From Saccharibacillus sp. CPCC 101409 (GTDB lineage Bacteria; Bacillota; Bacilli; Paenibacillales; Paenibacillaceae), in contig NZ_JAULSA010000010.1 of NCBI RefSeq assembly GCF_030518235.1, forward strand, positions 124,001-188,000: a DNA stretch of 64,000 nt, read 5' to 3'. The notes beneath the pieces are model-generated. The model searched no databases, had not been told where the DNA came from, and saw only the letters and a list, made by a program, of their open reading frames with translations. A program made the translations under genes and the position numbers. Positions 34,919 to 43,915 of the stretch are shown here, piece after piece (the first letter of the stretch is position 1; each line of letters begins with the position of its first letter).

Positions 34919-35698
34919 TCAATCCTCGATTCCGGCAAAGTAACGCGCGCTGTCCATCATCGGCGAGCAGTCCGTATGGTCTCCGCCCAGCTCGATTTCG
35001 AAAATAAAATCTTTACCGCGCACCAACGGCTTGACCATGCGCCAATCGATCAGCCCCGCGCCGAGCGTCAGCGAGTCGTGCCGTTGTCCCATGCTGTCCA
35101 CCAGATGATAATAGCGCGCATACGGGGCGGTCCGCTCCAGCACGCCGCGCAAACGCTCGTTGTCCCCGCGAAACCCGATAAACGCATGGCTCACGTCCAC
35201 ATTGACCGGCAGATTCAGCGGCTCGATCAGCTCGTCGATCAAGTGCGGATTGCCGTAACAGAACAGTCCTTCGGTCGAGTCCTCCCACAGCAGCAGTCCG
35301 CTGTCGTATCCCGGAACGGCGCGGATCGCTTCGCGCAGTTCGATCGTCCGCTCCCGGTTGACGGGCAGATCGCCCAGTCCCACATAATGCGCGTGAATCA
35401 CGCATTTGGCGCCTTCTTCTTCGCAGATCCGCAGCAGATCGCCGGTCGATTCCCGATAAAAGCGCCGCATCTCCGCGTTTTCGCTCAAAATATCCAGAAA
35501 AGCGCCGCGGTATCGGGAAGGATGGTGCATATAGGCTTTAATACCGCGCCGATTCAGTTCCCTCACCCGCCCGCGGATCAGCTCCGTGCGCTCCATATCC
35601 TGTTCGGTCAAAAACAGTTCCAGAATTTCCGGTTCGCAGCCCAGGCGGTTGCCGAAACTTTTGTCGTCGATCCCGCCTTTTAACCTGATGTAATCCAT
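34919..35698 (-). CDS. Sugar phosphate isomerase/epimerase-like TIM-barrel protein
   Basis: The start is ATG 35698 with AAAGGAGAT 13 bases upstream. The 259-residue protein has an AP-endonuclease-2/xylose-isomerase-like TIM barrel. Candidate metal ligands are visible as MHHPSR, IHAHYVG, LLWEDS, VDVSHAF, YYHLVDSMG and the terminal FEIELGG. Members are sugar isomerases or epimerases, inosose dehydratase relatives, or UvsE-like endonucleases. The location beside the GH43 operon favours a sugar role, but the terminator at 35842 separates them. It ends 26 bases before the hssR start. Confidence 0.8.
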   Translation of the reverse strand: MDYIRLKGGIDDKSFGNRLGCEPEILELFLTEQDMERTELIRGRVRELNRRGIKAYMHHPSRYRGAFLDILSENAEMRRFYRESTGDLLRICEEEGAKCVIHAHYVGLGDLPVNRERTIELREAIRAVPGYDSGLLLWEDSTEGLFCYGNPHLIDELIEPLNLPVNVDVSHAFIGFRGDNERLRGVLERTAPYARYYHLVDSMGQRHDSLTLGAGLIDWRMVKPLVRGKDFIFEIELGGDHTDCSPMMDSARYFAGIED

Positions 35699-35841
35699 GC
35701 GTTTCTTCGATCTCCTTTCGCCTGCCGGTCCCGGGGCGCGTATTCGGATTCCGGTGCCAATCCCAAAACGCGCCCCAAACACCCGTCTTCCGTATTTTAA
35801 CGAAAAGCGCGGCGGCAGACAAAGAAGGATTTTCGCCCATC

Positions 35842-35888
35842 AAAAAAAGCTTTCCGGAAACCGTTTGTGCGGCGTTCCGGAAAAGCTT
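35842..35888 (-). terminator. Intrinsic terminator of the GH43/ABC operon
   Basis: On the minus strand AAGCTTTTCCGGAA pairs with TTTCCGGAAAGCTT (one bulge) and is followed by TTTTTTT. Confidence 0.85.
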
Positions 35889-35908
35889 CGTTGTCAACTG
35901 TCTGGTCG

Positions 35909-36895
35909 TTATGAAGAAATCCGATCGAGCTCGCCGCAACCTGTATCCGGCCGCGGCAATCCGAAGTTCGGCGTGCCGTCTTCGTTCCATTCGATGATCT
36001 GCACGCGCGCGTGGCGGTTCGGATCGTAGAGCGGATCTCCGACCACTTCCTTGTAGCTTCTGCCGTGGTAGACGAGCAGATCGAGCGTCCCGTCTTCCGA
36101 TACGGTGAAGCTGTTATGCCCCGGTCCGTACTGGCTGTTGGCTTCCGAGGTGGCGAAGACCGGAATCGGCGTTTTGACCCACGAGTTCGGATCGAGCAGG
36201 TCGCTGTCTTCGTCCGCGGTCAGCAGTCCCATGCAGTAGTTGAAGTCGGTCGCGCTGGCCGAGAACGTCATAAAGATCTTTCCGCTGCGCTTGAGGATTG
36301 CCGCGCCTTCGTTGACGAGGAAGCCGATCTTCTCCCACTCGTATTCCGGCTGCGACAGGCAGACCTGCTCGCCGCGCAGCGTCCACGGATTCTCCATCTC
36401 GGAAATGTACAGGTTGGAGTTGCCCGGTACTTCGGGGTCTTTCTGCGCCCAGACATAATAGCGGGTGCCGCGGTGTTCGAACGAGGTCGCATCCAGCGCG
36501 AACGTTTCCCACCAGGTGACGATCTGTCCTTTTTCGATCCATTCGCCTTCAAGCGGATTCTCGGAATCGGTTTCGAGCGCGAACATGCGATGGTCGAACA
36601 GCCCTTCCTTGGTTTCCGAGGTATGGGCGGCCGCAAAGTATACGTACCATTTATTGTCGATGTAATGGATCTCCGGAGCCCAGATATTGGCGCTCATCGG
36701 TCCGCTGTCGTGCTTGGTCCAGATGACCTTCGCTTCCGCTTCGGCCAGCCCGGCCAGAGTGCGCGAGCGGCGCAGTTCGAGCCGATCGTATTCCGGCACG
36801 GACGCGGTGAAGTAATAGAAGCCGTCGGTATGTTTGTAGATGAAGGGATCGGCCCGTTGCTCGATCAAAGGGTTGGGAAGGTCGAATGTCGTCAT
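35909..36895 (-). CDS. GH43 glycosidase, probable exo-alpha-L-arabinofuranosidase
   Basis: The 328-residue protein is a single five-bladed beta-propeller of GH43. The catalytic base is Asp16 (RADPFIY), the pKa modulator Asp135 (FALDATSF) and the acid Glu196 (VNEGAAIL). There is no signal peptide, so it acts inside the cell on short arabino- or xylo-oligosaccharides delivered by the ABC transporter upstream. Many intracellular GH43 enzymes of this type release arabinose, but xylosidase activity is possible. AGGAGC precedes ATG 36895. It follows the permeases in one probable operon. Confidence 0.92.
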   Translation of the reverse strand: MTTFDLPNPLIEQRADPFIYKHTDGFYYFTASVPEYDRLELRRSRTLAGLAEAEAKVIWTKHDSGPMSANIWAPEIHYIDNKWYVYFAAAHTSETKEGLFDHRMFALETDSENPLEGEWIEKGQIVTWWETFALDATSFEHRGTRYYVWAQKDPEVPGNSNLYISEMENPWTLRGEQVCLSQPEYEWEKIGFLVNEGAAILKRSGKIFMTFSASATDFNYCMGLLTADEDSDLLDPNSWVKTPIPVFATSEANSQYGPGHNSFTVSEDGTLDLLVYHGRSYKEVVGDPLYDPNRHARVQIIEWNEDGTPNFGLPRPDTGCGELDRISS

Positions 36896-37257
36896 GGCTT
36901 GCAGCTCCTAATCGGGAATTTGAATTCCGGGTTTTCCGTGTTGCTTCGCAGATGCGCGCGGGACGGTGGTGGTGGTGGTGGTGTCGCTGCGCGTATTGAA
37001 GGGCTTTCGATCGCTTGTTGAATCCGCTCCGCTACAGTTCCGTCGGCGCATGGCGATAAGGGAAGAACTCGGAATTTTTCGGTGTGGTTGGGGTGAAGAT
37101 CGAGTTTTCTTCTATTAGAAAACTCAAGAAAGATCAGGTAAGCAACAGGATTGTGCGTAAAGCGGGATTCATGTCGGATTGTACGGATTTCTTCGGGAAA
37201 TATTAAGTATGAAATACCGTCTATCCGTGACTCCGCTCAATCATCGGGAAGCTGACA
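36896..37257. other. Gene-free region between permease and GH43 genes
   Basis: These 362 bases contain six GGT triplets in a row (36965-36983), an AT-richer stretch, and a hairpin GAGTTTTC (37102-37109) / GAAAACTC (37118-37125) with an eight-base loop. There is no T-run, so read-through into GH43 is likely. I see no gene. Confidence 0.55.
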
Positions 37258-38154
37258 TCAGCCCTTGATACCGGAGTTCAGGTTGATGGACTGGACGAAA
37301 TATTTCTGCGCGAACAGGAACAGGGCCAGGGTCGGGATGATCGCGAGGATCGCGGAGCCCATCAGCTGTCCGATCATGCGGTAGTTGCCGTAGATATCCT
37401 GCAGCAGCAGCAGGCCGGCGGTGACGGGCATCTTGTCGACGTCGGTGTAGACGATGACCGGCCACAGGAAGTCGTTCCACGAACCGGTGAACGAGAACAG
37501 GGCGCAGACGATCAGCACCGGCTTGATCAGCGGCAGCATGATCGAGAAATAGATGCGGAAGTCGCTGGCGCCGTCCACTTTGGCGGATTCGTCCAGGTCT
37601 TTCGGGATGCCGAGCATGAACTGCCGCACAAGGAAGATATTGCCCATGCCGGCGAGGCCCGGGATCACCATGGCCCAGGCGGTGTTGACCCAGCCGAGCG
37701 CGTCGATAATCTTGTAAGCGGGAATCAGGTTGACGACGCCCGGGAAGAACGAGATGCCGAGCAGCGTGAAGAACATGACGTTGCGGCCTTTGAAGTTCAT
37801 GCGCGCATAGCCGTAGCCCGTAATCGAAATCACGACGACGACAAGAAACGTATGCGAGGTCGCGATAAAGATCGAGTTCGTCAGCCAGCGCAGAATCGGC
37901 GCGGTCGACGTGTTATCCAGAATCGCTGTGTAGTTGTCCATAATCCAATTGACGGGCAGCAGCCGGAAGCCGGTGCTGACGACTTCGGTCTGCGAACGGA
38001 ACGAAGTCGTAATCCCGAACACGACCGGAACGATCCAGATCAGGCACAGCGCGGCGAGGAAGACGTAAGCCACGACCTGCGAAACGCTGATCTTTGCGCG
38101 CTTGCGGCCGACGGCCACGGCGCTTTTATCCAAATTCATTACCTGGTTTGACAT
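37258..38154 (-). CDS. Sugar ABC transporter permease, MalG-type (CUT1)
   Basis: The 298-residue protein has a cytoplasmic N-terminus, six helices and an EAA loop DLDESAKVDGASDFRIYFSI (about residues 190-209). It follows the partner permease by 36 bases and has AGGGTGG before ATG 38154. It belongs to the importer formed with the genes at 38191 and 39235; the ATPase must come from elsewhere. Confidence 0.93.
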   Translation of the reverse strand: MSNQVMNLDKSAVAVGRKRAKISVSQVVAYVFLAALCLIWIVPVVFGITTSFRSQTEVVSTGFRLLPVNWIMDNYTAILDNTSTAPILRWLTNSIFIATSHTFLVVVVISITGYGYARMNFKGRNVMFFTLLGISFFPGVVNLIPAYKIIDALGWVNTAWAMVIPGLAGMGNIFLVRQFMLGIPKDLDESAKVDGASDFRIYFSIMLPLIKPVLIVCALFSFTGSWNDFLWPVIVYTDVDKMPVTAGLLLLQDIYGNYRMIGQLMGSAILAIIPTLALFLFAQKYFVQSINLNSGIKG

Positions 38155-38190
38155 GATTGCACCACCCTTTTCCGTTTCCTGCGATTCAGG

Positions 38191-39069
38191 TCAGTTCGTA
38201 TTGCGGTTCATGACGTAATACTGCAGCGCCGAAATGACCAGAATGACGAGGCCGAGCAGAACCGCCATCGCCGAAGCCATCCCCGCGATCGATTCGCCGC
38301 TGCCGAAAGCCAGCTGGCGGATATACATCATCAGCACCGCCGTGCTCTGCTGCGGACCGCCGTCGGTCATCATCAGCGGTTGGCCGAATACGTTGAACGC
38401 GCCCGCCGTCGTCATGACGAACGTGTAAATCAGCGGGAAATTGATCGAAGGCAGCGTGATGCTGAAGAACTTGCGAATCGGGCCCGCTCCGTCGAGCTCC
38501 GCCGATTCGTACAGCTCTTCCGCCACCCCGCTGATGGAAGCGCGATAGATAATCATGTTACCGCCGATTCCGCCCCAGATGGTCAGCACGATAATGGTGA
38601 TCCAGGCGTAAGGCTGGTGAGTCGCCCAGGCGACGGTGGAGCCGAATACATTGCCGGTGATGCCGAGCTGTTTGTTGAAGATCAGGGTGAAGATCAGCGC
38701 CGCGGCCGAAATCGAGATCAGGCCTGGCACGTACAGCACGGACTGGATAAACGTTTTGCCTTTGACTTTCTTGTGCGACAGCGCCACCGCGATCATCAGC
38801 GGCAAAATAATAAGCGGCGGTACGGTGAGCAGCACGAACAGCAGCGTATTTTTCAAACCGTTGAAGAACTGGTTGTGGAATGTCGAGCTGGTATCGAACA
38901 GAATCGTATGGTAATTGGCGAAACCGACCCAGTTCGGCGCGCCGGACAGATTCCACTGCGTAAACGAAGCATATATCCCGTAAACGGTCGGAATCACGAC
39001 AAACACCAGGAACAGGATCAAATGCGGTCCCACGAAAAAGGCCGGGGCCAAATTCAGCTTTTTCTTCAT
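38191..39069 (-). CDS. Sugar ABC transporter permease, MalF-type (CUT1)
   Basis: The 292-residue subunit has six helices and the EAA loop VAEELYESAELDGAGPIRKF (about residues 190-209). AGAGGAGAG stands nine bases before ATG 39069. An intercistronic terminator-like hairpin separates it from the binding-protein gene upstream, so it is expected to be made in smaller amounts than that protein. Confidence 0.93.
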   Translation of the reverse strand: MKKKLNLAPAFFVGPHLILFLVFVVIPTVYGIYASFTQWNLSGAPNWVGFANYHTILFDTSSTFHNQFFNGLKNTLLFVLLTVPPLIILPLMIAVALSHKKVKGKTFIQSVLYVPGLISISAAALIFTLIFNKQLGITGNVFGSTVAWATHQPYAWITIIVLTIWGGIGGNMIIYRASISGVAEELYESAELDGAGPIRKFFSITLPSINFPLIYTFVMTTAGAFNVFGQPLMMTDGGPQQSTAVLMMYIRQLAFGSGESIAGMASAMAVLLGLVILVISALQYYVMNRNTN

Positions 39070-39151
39070 AAGCGTTCAGCTCTCCTCTCATAACCGCCAA
39101 GATGCGGATCGGCGGCGCGCATTTGAAGCGCGAACGCCGTCCGCCTCCCGG

Positions 39152-39182
39152 AAAAAGCAATATGCCCGAACCGGGCATATGC
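39152..39182 (-). terminator. Intercistronic attenuator between binding protein and permeases
   Basis: On the minus strand the ten-base arms CATATGCCCG/CGGGCATATT-like pair around a short loop and are followed by GCTTTTTCC. Such hairpins let the binding protein be made in excess over the membrane subunits. Confidence 0.75.
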
Positions 39183-39234
39183 TTGTTTCCTGCTTTGCGG
39201 CTCGCTCAAGCGCGTCTTTTGCGCTTGCAACCGT

Positions 39235-40497
39235 TTATTTGCCGTCCGTTTTCGCTCCGGAATTCGCTTCCGCGATCTTGTCTTCGACGGTTTTCTGCAT
39301 CGTTTGCAGCCCTTCGTCGATCGGCGTATTTCCGCGGACCAGGTCGTTGATGTATGTGTCGAACGCTTCCGCTACGTACGGATAGTACTCGTAAGTATAG
39401 ATGTAGAGCGATTCAATCTCTTTTTCATCCGTTGTGAAGAACGACTGCATGTAGTTTTTGAAGTCCGGGCTTTCCACGACTTCCTTACTTGCCGGAATCT
39501 GGCCGGCTTTGGCCCATTCGATCGAGTTCTCGCGGATGAATTCCAGGAAAGCGGCTACACCCTGTTCTTTCTCGTCCGAACGTTTCTCGTTATTGAACAT
39601 CGCGAACAAGTGCGACGAAGCGCGGTTGGTGAACTTGTCCGGGCTTACGGAGTAGACGTTGGTCACGCCGAAGTTCAAACCTTCGACCGACGCGTGCGCC
39701 GTGGAACTCCAGGTACCGTCCGTCGAGAACAGCACGTTGCCGGATTGGAACATCAGGTAACCGTCTTCGCCGAACGGAGTCATCAGGCCGGCGTCGTTCA
39801 CCTGCTTCACGTCTTCGATCGCCGTTTTGATGATATCGGTGTTTACCGTCGGCTTGCCGTCCTGCTGGATATCACCGCCGAGATTCTGCACCTGGGCCAG
39901 CATGACCCAGCTGAGCAGCGCGTCGTTGACGGCGAAATCGCCTTCGGCCAGCTTGCCTTTGAGCGAAAGGAGTTCGTCGACCGTTACGTTGCCGTCGTCG
40001 AGGAAGCTTTCCGCGTCGTATTTTTTCAGCAGGTCTTTGTTGTAATACATCACGTTGCTGTGGATGTCGAGCGGCACGGTGTACTGCGTTCCGTCGATAT
40101 TGCCCGCTCCCCAGGCTTGAGGCAGATAGTTGTCTTCTTTCAATTCCGGCTGCGCCTGCATCACCGTCGACATGTTCTCGAGCTGGTTCTGCTTCACGTA
40201 ACCCGGCACGCGGTCGGCATGGATGATCGCCAGATCCGGCACGCCTTTGCCCGAGCTCAGCACCGTCGAAATCTTCGTGTACATATCGGCCGTTACGACG
40301 TGCTTGACTTTGATGTCCGGATTGGTCGCGTTATACTCTTTGACCAGATTATCCATGTACGCCCCGTCTTCGCCGGTCAGCGGCGTCCAGAATGTGATCG
40401 TCTTCGGATCGCCCGCGTTGCTGTTGCCGCAGCCCGCCAGAACCGTGGCCGCCACCGCGATACCCGTAATTAATGCCCCCAATTTTTTCTTCAACAT
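39235..40497 (-). CDS. Sugar-binding lipoprotein of the arabinosidase-linked ABC transporter
   Basis: From ATG 40497 (AGGAGGAG upstream) the product has 420 residues. The lipoprotein signal ends in LAGC, with Cys at about residue 23, and the mature protein has the two-lobed family 1 binding fold (ITFWTPLTGEDGAYMDNLVKEYN near the N-terminus). It binds an oligosaccharide at the cell surface and feeds the permeases at 38191 and 37258. The GH43 enzyme downstream suggests arabino-oligosaccharides. It is the first gene of the operon and is divergent from the ArsR-type regulator. Confidence 0.93.
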   Translation of the reverse strand: MLKKKLGALITGIAVAATVLAGCGNSNAGDPKTITFWTPLTGEDGAYMDNLVKEYNATNPDIKVKHVVTADMYTKISTVLSSGKGVPDLAIIHADRVPGYVKQNQLENMSTVMQAQPELKEDNYLPQAWGAGNIDGTQYTVPLDIHSNVMYYNKDLLKKYDAESFLDDGNVTVDELLSLKGKLAEGDFAVNDALLSWVMLAQVQNLGGDIQQDGKPTVNTDIIKTAIEDVKQVNDAGLMTPFGEDGYLMFQSGNVLFSTDGTWSSTAHASVEGLNFGVTNVYSVSPDKFTNRASSHLFAMFNNEKRSDEKEQGVAAFLEFIRENSIEWAKAGQIPASKEVVESPDFKNYMQSFFTTDEKEIESLYIYTYEYYPYVAEAFDTYINDLVRGNTPIDEGLQTMQKTVEDKIAEANSGAKTDGK

Positions 40498-40535
40498 ATT
40501 CTCCTCCTGTCTTTGCAAACCCTTGGATCGGGTTT

Positions 40536-40565
40536 AGTATATCCCCTATCTGAAAGCGGTGTCAA
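40536..40565 (-). promoter_or_regulatory. Promoter of the arabinosidase/ABC operon
   Basis: On the minus strand TTGACA (40565-40560), an 18-base spacer and TATACT (40541-40536) stand 38 bases before the start codon. Directly upstream, 40570-40620 is very AT-rich and contains two TTGATT boxes on the minus and plus strands, a plausible site for the regulator encoded at 40774. Confidence 0.7.
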
Positions 40566-40773
40566 TAACTTTTTAATAAACCTAAATCAATTTTATCATA
40601 CTTGATTAACTTTTTTATTTACTTAATATCACGTTGTAATCGGTATCATGACAGGAGAATATCCTATACACTAATTTATGTACATGTTAATAATCTTTAT
40701 GGTATTATATTCACAACCTTAACGCTCTCGCGGCGTAAGTCCATGAAACCAAGCGAAAGAAGTGGGATAAAAG

Positions 40774-41676
40774 ATGCAGTTGGAAATCGATCAGTCCTCT
40801 CTCGTCGTCTATGAAGCACTGGCCAGCGAAGTACGTATCAAGATTATTCAGCTGCTGTCCAAAAACAAGATGAACATTAAAGAGTTGGCGGAAGCGTTGA
40901 AAATCAGCAGCCCCATCGTGATTAAACACATCAAGAAACTCGAAGACGCCGGCATTATCAAGACGGAGAAAATTCCCGGCAAGTCCGGTCTCCAGAAGAT
41001 TTCCATCCTGAAAGTGGACCATATCGAAATCAATTTCCCGAAAAAGATCTTCCATTCCTTCGATTCTTACGAAACGTCGGTCCCGGTCGGCCATTATACC
41101 GATTTCGATCTCAAACCGACCTGCGGCCTGGCGTCGGACAAAGACTTTATCGGCCCGGTCGACGATCCCAAGTATTTTATGGACCCCAAGCGGATGGACG
41201 CCGAAATCCTGTGGTTCACCCAGGGATTCGTGCAGTACAGCGTCGCGAACTTCCTGAAGCCGGAGGAAAAATTGCAGCAGTTCGAGATCAGCATGGAGCT
41301 GTCGTCGGAATTTCCGTTCTCGAACGATGTCTGGCCGTCCGATATCACGTTTACGCTGAACGGAATCGAGCTCGGCACCTGGACCAGTCCGGGCGACTTC
41401 GCCGACACGCGCGGCAAGCATACGCCGGACTGGTGGCCGCACAACCTGAATCAGTACGGGCTGCTCAAAACGCTGCGGATTACGGGCCACGGCACGTACG
41501 TCGACGGCGATCCGATGTCCGACGTATCCGTCGCCGACCTCGATACGAGCTGCGACCGCTGGACGCTGCGCATCGAAGTCAAGGAAGACGCCAAGAACGT
41601 GGGCGGCGCGACCATTTTCGGCAAAAAGTTCGGCAATCACAATCAGGATATCGTGTTTAAAATGTATTATTTATAA
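40774..41676 (+). CDS. ArsR-type regulator with large C-terminal domain
   Basis: The 300-residue protein has an N-terminal ArsR-like winged helix (about residues 8-85: LASEVRIKIIQLLSKNKMN, then ISSPIVIKHIKKLEDAG). It continues with some 210 residues rich in Trp, Tyr and Asp (WFTQGFVQYSV, DVWPSDITFTLNGIELGTWT, TPDWWPHNLNQYG) that look like a beta-sandwich, perhaps carbohydrate-binding. No Cys metal site is present. It is divergent from the arabinosidase-linked ABC operon with 276 bases between starts and is the likely regulator. ATG 40774 has AAGAAGTGGG about nine bases upstream. Confidence 0.85.
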   Translation: MQLEIDQSSLVVYEALASEVRIKIIQLLSKNKMNIKELAEALKISSPIVIKHIKKLEDAGIIKTEKIPGKSGLQKISILKVDHIEINFPKKIFHSFDSYETSVPVGHYTDFDLKPTCGLASDKDFIGPVDDPKYFMDPKRMDAEILWFTQGFVQYSVANFLKPEEKLQQFEISMELSSEFPFSNDVWPSDITFTLNGIELGTWTSPGDFADTRGKHTPDWWPHNLNQYGLLKTLRITGHGTYVDGDPMSDVSVADLDTSCDRWTLRIEVKEDAKNVGGATIFGKKFGNHNQDIVFKMYYL

Positions 41677-41702
41677 AATCTCCCGGCATCTTTGCAGAAC
41701 GC

Positions 41703-41750
41703 ACGAAAAAGCCTTTCCGTATGCAGCCGCATCCGAAAAGGCTTTTTCGT
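41703..41750. terminator. Bidirectional intrinsic terminator
   Basis: ACGAAAAAGCCTTT and AAAGGCTTTTTCGT pair with a CG extension inside, and both sides have A/T tracts. It lies between the ArsR-type gene and murR, which converge. Confidence 0.88.
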
Positions 41751-41818
41751 ATTCCGATTGTTCGGTTTGCAAACAAATTCTTCCGCCGCTCAAGTCCTCC
41801 GCGCCAGCGCGTCCCGCT

Positions 41819-42685
41819 TCAGTCCGCCGAGTCCGATTCGTTCACTTCTTTCACCGCGCGCCGCGTTTTCTCGATATAATCGAGCGACGCATCCACATGC
41901 TGCGAGGCGTACACATAATACAGCACATCGATAATAAAAAATTGGCTGTGCTTGGAGCTGCTTGCGGTGCTGCGGACTTTGGCTTCCGGAGCGAGCGACG
42001 TGAACAGGCTGATATCGCTGATATCCGACATCTCGCTGCGGCCGAAACCGGTGAAGCTGATCGTGACCAGACCGCTGCTTTTGGCGAATTTGAGCTGACG
42101 CAGCACTTCGCGCGTGCGCGCGCTGTAGGAAATCCCGATAAACACGCTGCCGGGCGGCGCGGACGCCATGCTCATGGTGAGGATATGCGAATCCTGGAAC
42201 GCGTAGGCGTTCTTGCCCATCCGCAGCCACTTCTGCGCGATGTCTTCCGCCACCAGCGACGAAGCGCCGATTCCGTAAGCGAAAATAGCCGGGGCTTCGT
42301 AGAGCTTCCGCGCGGCCAGCTCGATATGCCCGGTATCGACCTGGCTGACCGTATCGCGCAGCGACTGGATCGCGTTGGACAGAAGCTTATCCACCAGATC
42401 CGTCGTGTTCTCGTTGCGGTTCAGATCGTAATAGCCGGATTTCCGCTCCTGTCCCAGATCGGCGGACAGCGCCACTTTGAGTTCGGGGAAGCCTTTGAGT
42501 CCGAGCGAGCGGCAGAACCGGACTACGGAAGCGCTGCTGGAATCGGACTGCGCCGCAAGCTCCTGCACCGACATAAAGACCACGCGGTCGGGGGCGGACA
42601 GCGCGAAGCGCGCCACTTTCGCTTCGGACCGCGTCAGTTTGGGCAGGATGCTTTCGATTCGGGACAGGATCTGGCTGACTTCCAT
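41819..42685 (-). CDS. murR: MurR/RpiR-family regulator of MurNAc utilization
   Basis: The start is ATG 42685, with GGAGG eight bases upstream; ATG 42700 overlaps that site. The 288-residue protein has an N-terminal RpiR helix-turn-helix (about 20-75, LAAQSDSSSASVVRFCRSLG) and a C-terminal SIS domain (about 115-255) with SYSARTREVLRQL as the sugar-phosphate loop. In this family the SIS domain binds MurNAc-6-phosphate and lifts repression. It is the last gene of the murQ-murP-mupG-murR operon. The symbol rests on this context. Confidence 0.85.
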   Translation of the reverse strand: MEVSQILSRIESILPKLTRSEAKVARFALSAPDRVVFMSVQELAAQSDSSSASVVRFCRSLGLKGFPELKVALSADLGQERKSGYYDLNRNENTTDLVDKLLSNAIQSLRDTVSQVDTGHIELAARKLYEAPAIFAYGIGASSLVAEDIAQKWLRMGKNAYAFQDSHILTMSMASAPPGSVFIGISYSARTREVLRQLKFAKSSGLVTISFTGFGRSEMSDISDISLFTSLAPEAKVRSTASSSKHSQFFIIDVLYYVYASQHVDASLDYIEKTRRAVKEVNESDSAD

Positions 42686-42786
42686 CTGCAACGCCTCCAT
42701 TTGTGCGGGCCGTCCGGGATGGGGCCGAAGAGATCGTCCCGCCATCCCGGCGGCGCCGGATTAACCGTCCTCTCCATGGTACCATA

Positions 42787-43854
42787 TTATTCGCGCGGTT
42801 CGCCCGTTCCGCCGGCGGGCCGGCCGAGCTCGAACGCGAACGGATGCCCGCTGCGCTGCAGGAAGCGCAGCAGCGGCAGATCGCGCTCCGCCACATAGCC
42901 GAGCACATTCACCCGTTCGTCTGCGGGCAGGGGATTCAGCACGATCTGGAATTCGCCCGCGTAGCGCGCGTACAGATCGTTGTCCACCGTGATCGCGCCT
43001 CTCGGCCGCTGAATGCAGCGCCGCGGCTCGATCGGCTCCCTCGCGCGCCGCCGCGCTTCTTCCGAGCGAATCGCATCTCGGGCGATATCCGGCCGGTTAC
43101 GATGCGTGTCCGCCCACAGCGGCGAATCCAGCCAGTCCTCCGCTTCGAGCAGTACGCGGCCTTCGTTCAACGCTTCGAACCGCCGCCGCGTGCGCTCCGA
43201 TACGGACAGATCGGCGACGATCACCCGGTCCGCTTCATTTTCGTGCTTCAGCTCCAATGCCGCCGCGAACGGCGACATGCCGCGATGCCGTTCCAGCGTG
43301 GGCAGTCCTTCGCGCAGCGGGCCGCGCAGATTGCCGTCGCCCGCGACGAACGCCGCCACTTTCAGTCCCCGCTCGCGCAGCCACCGATTCCTTTTGCGGA
43401 AATCTTCTTCGTCCAGCCCCGTTTCCGGTCGCGGATAATAATTGTGCCAGGCTTCGAGGGCGTCGAAGTTCGCGTCCAATCTGCGCAGATCGTCCAGAAA
43501 GTCGTCCCCGATCGTACTGGCATTGAACGCGACCGTCCATTCGCGCGACAGCGCCGCGATCTGCGCGTTATCCAGCCCGTAATCGATCCGCAGACCCGTT
43601 ACCCCCGCTTCCCGCAGCTTCCCGGCGGAAAAGTGCTTGAACGCCCGCGGCGACACATCGGCCATCAAAGTCATTCCGCGCTCCCGCGCAAAGCCGCCGA
43701 TCCGCTCCAGCGGAGACAGCAGCCCCGCCGGATCTTCTTCCGGCATTTGCAGGGAAGTGAAGATCGTATCGAATCCGATGCTCCGCATCTCCTCCAAGTA
43801 ATCCAGCGTTTTCTCCACGCTTTGTTCCGTCAGCGAGACCAGCACGCCGTCCAT
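42787..43854 (-). CDS. mupG: 6-phospho-N-acetylmuramidase MupG (DUF871)
   Basis: The 355-residue protein has an N-terminal TIM barrel (about 1-240; FDTIFTSLQMPEE, ADVSPRAFKHF, GLRIDYG) and a C-terminal cyclophilin-like domain (about 250-345) with RGAITVDNDLYARYAGEFQI, as in DUF871 proteins. MupG hydrolyses MurNAc-6P-linked disaccharides such as MurNAc-6P-GlcNAc from wall turnover. TAAGGAGGATG precedes ATG 43854. It lies between the PTS gene and murR, a context that supports the function. Confidence 0.9.
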   Translation of the reverse strand: MDGVLVSLTEQSVEKTLDYLEEMRSIGFDTIFTSLQMPEEDPAGLLSPLERIGGFARERGMTLMADVSPRAFKHFSAGKLREAGVTGLRIDYGLDNAQIAALSREWTVAFNASTIGDDFLDDLRRLDANFDALEAWHNYYPRPETGLDEEDFRKRNRWLRERGLKVAAFVAGDGNLRGPLREGLPTLERHRGMSPFAAALELKHENEADRVIVADLSVSERTRRRFEALNEGRVLLEAEDWLDSPLWADTHRNRPDIARDAIRSEEARRRAREPIEPRRCIQRPRGAITVDNDLYARYAGEFQIVLNPLPADERVNVLGYVAERDLPLLRFLQRSGHPFAFELGRPAGGTGEPRE

Positions 43855-43915
43855 ATTTCATCCTCCTTAAACAACTTGTCTTTTTTTGCAAAAACGAATC
43901 TCGGCTGTCGGCCGC

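Noticed and set aside
36965-36983. GGT triplet tract
   Set aside because: Short simple repeat in a non-coding gap; no coding or structural role is visible.
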